A stretch of DNA of 6,019 nucleotides, taken from contig JACDAP010000532.1 in assembly GCA_013695395.1 (NCBI GenBank), forward strand, positions 1 to 6,019, given 5' to 3'. The position numbers and the translations under genes are program-made. Numbering within the stretch: position 1 is the first letter of the stretch; every line of letters begins with the position of its first letter. Shown one piece after another: positions 1 through 5,425 of this stretch. The notes under the pieces are model-generated. The model saw nothing but the letters and a program-made list of their open reading frames with translations. It did not search any database and had not been told where the DNA came from. This DNA is from Solirubrobacterales bacterium (GTDB lineage Bacteria > Actinomycetota > Thermoleophilia > Solirubrobacterales > Solirubrobacteraceae).

Positions 1-91
1 GGGTGATCTCGACCGTCGGGGCCTCGTCCTCGTCGTGCTCCTCCTCGTCCCAGGGGTGCGCCTCACGGAGCCCTGGGGACGCCGGGCTCAT
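1..91 (-). CDS. Hypothetical acidic protein, N-terminal fragment
   Basis: On the minus strand an ATG at 91-89 overlaps the TGA stop (90-88) of the PAP2 gene in an ATGA arrangement. The frame stays open for 30 codons to the window edge. The visible N-terminus begins MSPASPGLREAHPW and runs into an acidic stretch, DEEEHDEDE, then APTVEIT. I do not recognise a family. The 4-base overlap is a common sign of translational coupling, and GGGGA just before the ATG could help initiation, so I infer co-expression with the PAP2 gene. No signal peptide or membrane segment is visible in these 30 residues. The evidence is the overlap and the open frame only. In DNA this GC-rich 30 open codons can occur by chance, so it could also be the untranslated tail of the PAP2 transcript. 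Confidence 0.45.
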   Translation of the reverse strand, partial: MSPASPGLREAHPWDEEEHDEDEAPTVEIT

Positions 92-1008
92 CCCCGCGCC
101 GCCCGCTCCAGCGCCTGCACGCCCCGACCGACGCTGCGCAGGAACGGTGCCGCCGGTCCCGCCGCCCGGCGCACGCCCTCCGCCAGCCCGAGCCCGACGA
201 GCAGATCGATCAGGTAGTGCTCGCCGAGGTAGACGAGCGCGAAGCCGAGCGTGCCCGCGTAGGTCCAGCCGACCGCGCCGTGGCCGCGGCCCTCCTCGGC
301 GAGCAGCCGCGCGGCCATCACGGAAGTGGCGAAGTGCAGGCTCGGCATCGCAGCGAGGGGGTTGCCTCCGAGCAGACCGTACATGGGTCCCCAGCGGTCC
401 TTCCAGAACGCCTCCCCATGGTCGAACATCATCCGCCGCAGCTCGGGCGCCGCACCCTGCTGCGCGGCGTACCACGGCGGAGCGGTCGGGACGGCCCAGT
501 AGCCGATCAGGCCGAGGTCGAAGACCGCGTAGGTGTGCAGTGCGGCGCGCTCGAAGCGCTCCCGTCGGCAGAGCAGGAAGTAGAGGACGGTCCCGTGCGG
601 GATCAGGAACCAGAGCCAGTGGCACCAGACCAGGACCTGCTCGCCCCGGTTGAGCGGGCCCGGTCGCCCGAACCAGCGCTGGAGGCGCACCCCCGGCAGC
701 TCGCCGAGCCCCAGCACCCGATCTACGCGCACCGGGTAGTGGACGTGCACCCGTGCGCGCAGTCGCTCCGGGTCGTCGTTGGGCATCTCGTAGTGGGCCA
801 CGTAGGCCCACATCTGCAGGACGCAGGTCGCCACGTCACGCGTCCGCGTGCGCGGGAGCGCGACGCAGAGCGCGAACGGGGCCGCGCCGGAGGCCACGGT
901 GACGGCGAGAACGGGGAGCCGGAGCCGCCGCCGAAGGAGCGGCGCGGCGATGCCCGCGGCCACGGTGCCCCAGGCGGCCGCGCGAAGGGTGCGGCTCGAG
1001 GGTCGCAA
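88..1008 (-). CDS. PAP2 superfamily / inositol-phosphotransferase-like membrane protein
   Basis: A 306-residue polytopic membrane protein. Its likely role is phosphoryl transfer or hydrolysis on a lipid substrate at the membrane. Two late motifs support this: AMPSLHFATS (residues 220-229, His225), matching the PSxH motif, and GEHYLIDLLVG (262-272, His264 and Asp268), matching the HxxxD motif; together they form the catalytic His/Asp set of PAP2 enzymes. PTAPPWYA (174-181) and the SLH variant resemble the Aur1/IPC-synthase-like branch rather than soluble PAP2 phosphatases, and the classic KxxxxxxRP motif is not evident. Hydrophobic segments lie near residues 33-50, 125-146, 156-172, 247-262 and 264-278. 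The start is uncertain: the first possible in-frame codon is TTG at 1008, and GTG at codon 16 (963-961) is the next reasonable one. It lies 34 bases after the C26 hydrolase gene on the same strand. The substrate cannot be told from sequence; mycobacterial-type inositol lipid metabolism is one possibility. Confidence 0.85.
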   Translation of the reverse strand: MRPSSRTLRAAAWGTVAAGIAAPLLRRRLRLPVLAVTVASGAAPFALCVALPRTRTRDVATCVLQMWAYVAHYEMPNDDPERLRARVHVHYPVRVDRVLGLGELPGVRLQRWFGRPGPLNRGEQVLVWCHWLWFLIPHGTVLYFLLCRRERFERAALHTYAVFDLGLIGYWAVPTAPPWYAAQQGAAPELRRMMFDHGEAFWKDRWGPMYGLLGGNPLAAMPSLHFATSVMAARLLAEEGRGHGAVGWTYAGTLGFALVYLGEHYLIDLLVGLGLAEGVRRAAGPAAPFLRSVGRGVQALERAARG

Positions 1009-1016
1009 GGCGGGCG

Positions 1017-1022
1017 ATCCTA
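1017..1022 (-). promoter_or_regulatory. -10-like box TAGGAT ahead of the PAP2 gene
   Basis: On the minus strand TAGGAT lies 8 bases before the TTG start at 1008, inside the 34-base gap after the C26 gene. It fits the actinobacterial TANNNT -10 pattern and is identical to the box ahead of the crotonase gene. No convincing -35 is seen. Transcription starting about 7 bases downstream would give an almost leaderless mRNA, which favours the 1008 start. This is inference from pattern and position. Confidence 0.45.
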
Positions 1023-1042
1023 GATCATTCGTGGCGCAACGC

Positions 1043-1756
1043 TCACCTCACGCGGTGTGCCTCGTCGACCAGCGCGGCGATCACGCCGCTGCGCTCGTCG
1101 GCTTCAGGGTGCCACTGCACACCGAGGACCCAGCGCCGGGTCGGATCCTCGACCGCCTCGACGAGGTCGTCGCGCGTGGCCCGCCCGGTCACCACGAGCC
1201 CCTCGCCGACCCGATCGATGCCCTGATGATGGTGGGAAAGGGTGCGGTGGCGCTCCTCCCCCGCCGCCCGCGCGGCCAGCGACCCCGCCGACAGGACGAC
1301 CTCGTGATCGTTCCCGGCGAACGTCCCGGCCGTGCGCCGGTGCTCCTCGTGGCCGACGACCTCGGGCAGATGCTGGAGCAGCGAGCCGCCCCGGGCCACG
1401 TTGAGCACCTGCATCCCACGGCACACGGCCAGGAGCGGGAGGTCGCGCTCGGTCGCCGCCCGGATCAGGGCGAGCTCGAAGCGATCCCGCCCCGGAAAGG
1501 CCGCCGCGGTCTCGGGGTGCGGATCCTGGCCGTAGGTCGCGGGGTCGAGATCAGCACCACCCGTCACGAGGAGCCCGTCCACGACGTCGAGCACCGCCTC
1601 GGGCGCCGCGCCGTCGGGCACGAGCAGCACCGCGAGGCCTCCGGCGCGCTGCACGGCGCTCACGTAGGCGAGCGGGGTGAACGCGGCCAGCTCGTGCCAG
1701 GGTCCGAAGCGGACGGGTTCGAGGGCGGCGGTGATGCCGATGACCGGGCGGCGCAT
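1043..1756 (-). CDS. Peptidase C26 family gamma-glutamyl hydrolase (PuuD-like class I glutamine amidotransferase fold)
   Basis: A 237-residue cytosolic hydrolase, a usual length for the family. The N-terminus MRRPVIGIT is the typical first beta strand. DGLLVTGGADLDP (60-72) is the conserved glycine-rich loop. AVCRGMQVLNV (110-120) holds the nucleophile Cys112. SHHHQGID (174-181) is the substrate-pocket motif, and GVQWHPE (212-218) supplies His216 and Glu218, completing the Cys-His-Glu triad. Family members cleave gamma-glutamyl amide bonds; PuuD acts on gamma-glutamyl-GABA in putrescine breakdown. No other Puu gene is visible here, so the substrate is open. The frame stays open far upstream across the crotonase region, but the family N-terminus fixes the start at ATG 1756-1754, 6 bases after a TACGCT box. 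It is divergent from the crotonase gene. Confidence 0.9.
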   Translation of the reverse strand: MRRPVIGITAALEPVRFGPWHELAAFTPLAYVSAVQRAGGLAVLLVPDGAAPEAVLDVVDGLLVTGGADLDPATYGQDPHPETAAAFPGRDRFELALIRAATERDLPLLAVCRGMQVLNVARGGSLLQHLPEVVGHEEHRRTAGTFAGNDHEVVLSAGSLAARAAGEERHRTLSHHHQGIDRVGEGLVVTGRATRDDLVEAVEDPTRRWVLGVQWHPEADERSGVIAALVDEAHRVR

Positions 1757-1762
1757 CGCCGC

Positions 1763-1768
1763 AGCGTA
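1763..1768 (-). promoter_or_regulatory. -10-like box TACGCT ahead of the C26 hydrolase
   Basis: On the minus strand TACGCT (TANNNT) ends 6 bases before the ATG at 1756. No Shine-Dalgarno sequence is visible in the gap (GCGGCG), so a leaderless transcript is the simplest reading. It is weaker than the TAGGRT boxes elsewhere in this window, since TANNNT occurs often by chance. Confidence 0.35.
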
Positions 1769-1782
1769 TGAGCCGCAGGCAC

Positions 1783-1804
1783 GGCGGCGGGGCGCCCCGC
1801 CGCC
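1783..1804. repeat. Perfect 22-bp GC palindrome in the divergent intergenic region
   Basis: The left arm GGCGGCGGGGC (1783-1793) is followed directly by its exact reverse complement GCCCCGCCGCC (1794-1804), with no spacer. It lies between the divergent C26 and crotonase genes. With 17-base spacers, the expected -35 positions of both outward promoters (about 1790-1795 plus, 1786-1791 minus) fall inside it. It could be an operator for a dimeric regulator. A hairpin role is less likely, because it lies upstream of both predicted transcript starts. No regulator family is assigned. Confidence 0.7.
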
Positions 1805-1812
1805 CTCGTCCA

Positions 1813-1818
1813 TAGGAT
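1813..1818 (+). promoter_or_regulatory. -10-like box TAGGAT ahead of the crotonase gene
   Basis: TAGGAT is followed by 7 bases and then the ATG at 1826, and no Shine-Dalgarno sequence lies between. The box matches TANNNT and is identical to the one ahead of the PAP2 gene. The spacing predicts transcription starting at or within a base or two of the ATG, hence a leaderless mRNA. The candidate -35 position is taken up by the GC palindrome. Confidence 0.5.
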
Positions 1819-1825
1819 CGGCCCG

Positions 1826-2644
1826 ATGAGCACCTACGAGCTGGCGCACGCGTACGAGACGGTGAACCTCCACCGCTCGGGTGGCGTCGCGAAGATCGAG
1901 CTGAACCGCCCCGAGTCGATGAACGCCTGGAACCGGCAGTTCGGGCTCGACCTGCGCGCCGCCGTCGAGGCCACCGGCGCCGACCCGGAGGTCCGCTGCG
2001 TCCTGCTCACCGGCGCCGGCCGCGGCTTCTCCTCCGGCGCGGACCTCAAGGACATGCAGAACCAGGAGCTCACCCCCGACGGCCGTCCGGACGTCTACAA
2101 GGTCCTGACCGAGCGCTACCACCCGATCATCATGGGCCTGCGGGAGATGGAGAAGCCCGTGATCGCCGGGGTCAACGGCCCGGCGGTGGGCATCGGGCTC
2201 TCGCTCGCGCTCGCGTCGGATCTCATCGTGGCCGCCGAGTCGGCCTACTTCCTGCTCGCCTTCGTGAACATCGGCCTCGTCCCCGACGGCGGCTCCTCGG
2301 CCTTCGTACCGAGCCGCATCGGTCTCCCGCGCGCGACCGAGCTCGCCATGCTCGGCGAGCGCCTGCCGGCGCCCAAGGCACTTGACTGGGGCCTCATCAA
2401 CCGGGTCGTCCCCGACGCCGAACTGGCCGAGGCGGCCGACGCGCTCGCCGCGCGCCTCGCCGGCGGACCCACCCGTTCCTACGCGGGCACGAAACGCCAG
2501 CTGAACGCCTGGACACAGTCGGAATTGGCCCGGCAGCTCGAGCTGGAGGCCACCATCCAGCGGGACATGGCAGGATCCGGTGACTTCGTCGAGGGGGTCA
2601 TGGCGTTCGCGCAGAAGCGCCAGGCTGCCTTCAAGGGAATCTGA
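1826..2644 (+). CDS. Crotonase-fold enoyl-CoA hydratase/isomerase family protein, PaaG-like active site
   Basis: A 272-residue cytosolic acyl-CoA enzyme of usual crotonase length. VAKIELNRPESMNAWN (21-36) is the opening family signature. GRGFSSGADLKDM (65-77) and NGPAVGIG (117-124) form the oxyanion hole that stabilises the thioester enolate. NIGLVPDGGSS (148-158) is the active-site loop, and the C-terminal helices (about 200-272) build the trimer interface. Aligned by eye to rat mitochondrial hydratase, the catalytic Glu144 and Glu164 are Ser126 and Phe146, so simple syn-hydration is doubtful. Asp154 in GLVPD sits where PaaG-type isomerases carry their aspartate, suggesting double-bond or epoxide-oxepin isomerisation. 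The exact reaction is inferred and the substrate unknown. ATG 1826 follows a TAGGAT box by 7 bases. The stop lies 2 bases before the coxB start, suggesting co-transcription with the oxidase genes. Confidence 0.9.
   Translation: MSTYELAHAYETVNLHRSGGVAKIELNRPESMNAWNRQFGLDLRAAVEATGADPEVRCVLLTGAGRGFSSGADLKDMQNQELTPDGRPDVYKVLTERYHPIIMGLREMEKPVIAGVNGPAVGIGLSLALASDLIVAAESAYFLLAFVNIGLVPDGGSSAFVPSRIGLPRATELAMLGERLPAPKALDWGLINRVVPDAELAEAADALAARLAGGPTRSYAGTKRQLNAWTQSELARQLELEATIQRDMAGSGDFVEGVMAFAQKRQAAFKGI
2633..2638 (+). promoter_or_regulatory. Ribosome binding site for coxB inside the crotonase tail
   Basis: AAGGGA lies within the last codons of the crotonase gene, 8 bases before the GTG at 2647. It is the best Shine-Dalgarno-like match near this start. 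It supports 2647 over later in-frame GTG (2677) or TTG (2698) codons, and suggests translational coupling of coxB to the crotonase. Confidence 0.5.
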
Positions 2645-2646
2645 AC

Positions 2647-3639
2647 GTGCCTCATTCGACCGATTTGAGCCGATCCGTGAATACACTCCGCCCCGCTTTG
2701 GGTCCGACACGCAGAACCTCACATCTTCGCCGGCACGCCCCCTGGGTCGCCCTTGCCGCCGCACTCGGCCTCAGCCTGCTGCTGCCCGGTCAGGCGCTCG
2801 CCGACTTCTGGACGCCCGAGAGCGGCGGCTCCTCGAACGCCGACGCGATCGACAACCTCTACAAGTTCGTGCTCGCCATCAGCGCGATCATCTTCATCGG
2901 CGTCGAGGGTGCGCTCATCTATTGCCTGGTCAAGTTCCGGGCCCGCAAGGGTGCTGTGGCCGCCCAGATCCGCGGCAACACGCGTCTCGAGATCGGCTGG
3001 ACCGTCGGCGCCGCAGCCATCGTGATCGTGCTCGCCGTGGCGACGTTCATCGCGCTGCCGAGCATCCGGAACCCCGATGACTCCGGTGCCGCCGGGCTCA
3101 ACCTGGCCGCAAGCGGTGTCGCCCCCGGGGTCCTGGTGGCCGCCGGCCCGACCAAGAAGCTTCCGCCCAGCGGCAAGTCGCTCAACATCAAGGTGGTCGG
3201 CCAGCAGTACCTCTGGCGCTACAGCTACCCCGACGGCGACGAGAACACGCTGAACGACACGTTCTCCTACGAGGAGATGGTCGTCCCCACCGACACCGCC
3301 GTCACCCTGGACATCCAGGCCCGTGACGTCGCGCATTCCTGGTGGATCCCCGCGCTCGGCGGCAAGTTCGACGCGCTGCCCGGCTACACGAACTACACCT
3401 GGTTCAAGGTTCCGAAGGGCATGGAGGGCCGGGTGTTCACCGGCCAGTGCGCCGAGCTCTGCGGCCGTAACCACGCGAACATGACCGCTCGCGTGAGGGC
3501 GGTCAGCCCCGCCGACTTCGAGGCGTTCATCGCCCAGCGCAAGCAGGACATCCAGTCCGCCAACGACGCCGCCGCCACCACCCGCAAGCAGCTCGAGCCC
3601 GAGCTCTCCGACAGCGGCTCCGCCGAACCGAAGCAGTAA
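2647..3639 (+). CDS. ctaC: Cytochrome c oxidase subunit II (CuA subunit)
   Basis: Subunit II (coxB/ctaC) of the aa3-type oxidase, 330 residues. It accepts electrons from cytochrome c at the binuclear CuA centre outside the membrane and passes them to heme a in subunit I. A signal peptide (basic region to residue 30, hydrophobic 33-46) likely ends at QALA|DF (52/53), with no lipobox cysteine. Two membrane helices follow, near 71-95 and 116-138. The cupredoxin domain runs from about 178 to 290: the aromatic GQQYLWRYSYP (185-195), then His230 in DVAHSWW, then CAELCGRNHANM giving Cys268, Glu270, Cys272, His276 and Met279, so all CuA ligands are present. No heme c motif (CXXCH) is seen. A linker (about 141-177) separates helix 2 from the domain, and a polar tail (300-330) ends the protein. 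The GTG start is 2 bases after the crotonase stop; ctaD follows 16 bases after its TAA. Confidence 0.97.
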   Translation: MPHSTDLSRSVNTLRPALGPTRRTSHLRRHAPWVALAAALGLSLLLPGQALADFWTPESGGSSNADAIDNLYKFVLAISAIIFIGVEGALIYCLVKFRARKGAVAAQIRGNTRLEIGWTVGAAAIVIVLAVATFIALPSIRNPDDSGAAGLNLAASGVAPGVLVAAGPTKKLPPSGKSLNIKVVGQQYLWRYSYPDGDENTLNDTFSYEEMVVPTDTAVTLDIQARDVAHSWWIPALGGKFDALPGYTNYTWFKVPKGMEGRVFTGQCAELCGRNHANMTARVRAVSPADFEAFIAQRKQDIQSANDAAATTRKQLEPELSDSGSAEPKQ

Positions 3640-3642
3640 GGA
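3638..3642 (+). promoter_or_regulatory. Probable ribosome binding site for ctaD
   Basis: AAGGA overlaps the TAA stop of ctaC and ends 13 bases before the ATG at 3656, longer than the usual 5-9. No TANNNT box precedes this start, so ctaD is probably translated from a message shared with ctaC. The next in-frame ATG (3677) has no better site. Confidence 0.4.
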
Positions 3643-3655
3643 CGCTCTGACTCAC

Positions 3656-5398
3656 ATGGCCAGCACCGATATCTCCATGCCGACCACCACGCCTGTCGCC
3701 GTCCCGGTCCCCCAGATCCTCGCGCACGAGGTCGAGCGTCCGAACACCGGCTGGACGTCGTGGGTCACCACGACCGACCACAAGAAGATCGCGATCATGT
3801 ACATGGTCCTGACCTTCGTCTTCTTCATCCTCGGCGGGGTGGAGGCGCTGCTGATCAGGCTGCAGCTCGCGCAGGCGAACAACACCCTGCTCACGCCGCA
3901 GACCTACAACGAGCTGTTCACGTTGCACGGGACGACGATGGTCTTCCTGTTCGTCGTGCCGGTCTGGGCGGGCCTCGGCAACTACTTCGTGCCGCTGATG
4001 ATCGGCGCGCGGGACATGGCCTTTCCCAAGCTCAACGCCATGTCCTTCTGGATGCTGCTGATGGGCGGCATCGTCTTCTACGCCTCGATCTTCTGGGCCC
4101 CGCCGGAGTGCGGCTGGTTCTGCTACTCGCCGCTCTCGAGCTCCACCTACCTCCCCAGCGGGGGCGTGGACGCGTGGATCTTCCTGATCCACCTCACCGG
4201 CATCTCCTCGCTCGTCGGCGCCGTGAACTTCTACGCGACGATCGCGAACATGCGTGCCCCCGGCATGGGCTGGGGCCGGCTGCCCCTGTTCTGCTGGGCC
4301 ATGCTCACCTACGCGATCCTCCTGATCCTCGCCCTCCCGGTCATCGCGGGCGCGGTCACGCTCCTGTTGACCGACCGCCACTTCGGGACGCACTTCTTCG
4401 ACGCGTCCTCGGGCGGCTCGCCCCTGCTCTGGCAACACCTGTTCTGGTTCTTCGGGCACCCCGAGGTCTACATCATGATCCTGCCGGGCTTCGGCGTGGT
4501 CTCCGAGATCCTGCCGGTCTTCGCCCGCAAGCCGATCTTCGGCTACAAGGCGATCGCCGCGGCCACCGTGGTCATCGCCTTCCTCGGCCTGCTGGTGTGG
4601 GCACATCACATGTTCGCCACGCCGTCACCGACGATCGTCCTGGTGTTCTTCATGATGAGCTCGTTCCTCATCGCGGTCCCCACGGGCGTGAAGATCTTCA
4701 ACTGGATCGCCACGCTCTGGCGCGGGACGATCGAGTACAAGACCCCGCTGCTCTTCTGCGTCGGCTTCATCGGCACGTTCCTGGTCGGCGGCATCACCGG
4801 CGTGTTCCTCGCGGTCTTCCCGATCGACTGGCAGCTCACCGACACGTACTTCGTCGTGGCCCACCTGCACTACGTGCTCGTCGGCGGCGCGGTGTTCACC
4901 ATCTTCGCGGCCCTCTACTACTGGTTCCCGAAGATGAGCGGCCGGATGATGAGCGAGCCGCTCGGCAAGCTCTCGTTCTGGCTGATGCTGATCGGCTTCC
5001 ACGTCACGTTCTTCATCCAGCACTCGATCGGCCTCGACGGCATGCCCCGCCGCATCTACGAGTACGACGACGTCGGCAACCTCCAGCTGTACAACCTGAT
5101 CTCCACGGTCGGCTCGTTCATCCTGGCCGCGGGCATCGGCGTGACGATCATCAACGTGTACGTCTCGCTGAAGAAGGGAGCGATCGCCGGCCCCGACCCG
5201 TGGAAGGCGAACACGCTCGAGTGGTACACGCAGTCGCCCCCGCCGGCGAACAACTTCGACACCGTCCCGCGCATCCGTTCGGTCGAGCCGATGAAGGACA
5301 TCCGCCGCCAGATCGCCCGTCAGGGCGAAGAGCGCGAGCCGGAACGCGCTATGGCGGGCGCTTCGGCCGCTCCCGGGGACGAGCTCCAGTCCGCCTAG
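3656..5398 (+). CDS. ctaD: Cytochrome c oxidase subunit I (heme a, heme a3/CuB)
   Basis: Catalytic subunit (coxA/ctaD) of the aa3-type oxidase, a 580-residue integral membrane protein with the usual 12-helix pattern. It reduces O2 to water and pumps protons. Heme a ligands are His91 (LHGTTMVF) and His405; heme a3 binds His403 (both in VVAHLHYVLVGG). CuB ligands are His268, in GHPEVY with the cross-linking Tyr272, and His317/His318 (AHHMF). Glu270 in HPEVY marks an A1-type oxidase. The D-channel set is present: Asp120 (GARDMAFP), Asn109 (GNYF) and Asn127 (LNAMSFW). The K-channel Thr343 and Lys346 (PTGVKIF) are present too. The N-terminal 30 residues are polar, WVTTTDHKKI (36-45) is the typical entry to helix I, and the C-terminal 40 residues form a charged cytoplasmic tail after the usual LEWYTQSPPPANNF. 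It lies between ctaC and the heme o synthase gene. No subunit III is in view. Confidence 0.98.
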   Translation: MASTDISMPTTTPVAVPVPQILAHEVERPNTGWTSWVTTTDHKKIAIMYMVLTFVFFILGGVEALLIRLQLAQANNTLLTPQTYNELFTLHGTTMVFLFVVPVWAGLGNYFVPLMIGARDMAFPKLNAMSFWMLLMGGIVFYASIFWAPPECGWFCYSPLSSSTYLPSGGVDAWIFLIHLTGISSLVGAVNFYATIANMRAPGMGWGRLPLFCWAMLTYAILLILALPVIAGAVTLLLTDRHFGTHFFDASSGGSPLLWQHLFWFFGHPEVYIMILPGFGVVSEILPVFARKPIFGYKAIAAATVVIAFLGLLVWAHHMFATPSPTIVLVFFMMSSFLIAVPTGVKIFNWIATLWRGTIEYKTPLLFCVGFIGTFLVGGITGVFLAVFPIDWQLTDTYFVVAHLHYVLVGGAVFTIFAALYYWFPKMSGRMMSEPLGKLSFWLMLIGFHVTFFIQHSIGLDGMPRRIYEYDDVGNLQLYNLISTVGSFILAAGIGVTIINVYVSLKKGAIAGPDPWKANTLEWYTQSPPPANNFDTVPRIRSVEPMKDIRRQIARQGEEREPERAMAGASAAPGDELQSA

Positions 5399-5412
5399 GC
5401 GGGATCCTGGAG
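5384..5412. repeat. Nested inverted repeat across the ctaD stop codon
   Basis: An outer pair, CTCCAG (5384-5389) and CTGGAG (5407-5412), encloses a perfect 12-bp palindrome CCGCCTAGGCGG (5391-5402) whose centre holds the TAG stop of ctaD. As RNA this gives 6 + 4 bp stems around a CTAG loop, with a 1 x 4 internal loop. No T-tract follows, so a standard intrinsic terminator is not supported. It ends directly against the TAGGGT box of ctaB and covers its expected -35, so it may be an operator, an attenuator or an mRNA-stabilising hairpin. Confidence 0.5.
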
Positions 5413-5418
5413 TAGGGT
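5413..5418 (+). promoter_or_regulatory. -10-like box TAGGGT ahead of heme o synthase
   Basis: TAGGGT is followed by 7 bases and the ATG at 5426, the same spacing as TAGGAT ahead of the crotonase gene. The only Shine-Dalgarno-like sequence, GGAG (5409-5412), ends 13 bases before the ATG, too far to be convincing. This suggests that ctaB can be transcribed on its own as a leaderless message, in addition to read-through from ctaD. Confidence 0.45.
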
Positions 5419-5425
5419 CGCTGCG

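Noticed and set aside
3..1771. Plus-strand open frames over the PAP2 and C26 genes
   Set aside because: Arg/Ser/Pro/Ala-rich translations without motifs; the minus-strand genes are supported by catalytic motifs.
2707..2727. Possible twin-arginine signal in the CoxB leader (TRRTSHL)
   Set aside because: It lacks the hydrophobic F/L-K part of the Tat consensus, and CoxB signal peptides are normally Sec-type.
1757..2764. Open minus-strand extension upstream of the C26 hydrolase, across the whole crotonase gene
   Set aside because: The family N-terminus (MRRPVIGIT) begins at 1756. The upstream translation is low-complexity and Arg/Gly/Val-rich and lies antisense to a clear crotonase, as expected from GC-rich third positions.
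2719..3474. Long minus-strand open frame opposite ctaC
   Set aside because: No recognisable domain, and a composition typical of a shadow of the high-GC coding strand. ctaC on the other strand has all its ligands.
5391..5412. Intrinsic terminator after ctaD
   Set aside because: A hairpin can form, but no U-tract follows and a promoter-like box begins at once, so I list it as an inverted repeat only.
3760..5415. 551-codon plus-strand frame inside ctaD
   Set aside because: It is the out-of-phase reading of ctaD, rich in R, P, H and L, with no membrane pattern or motif. The ctaD frame carries every oxidase residue.
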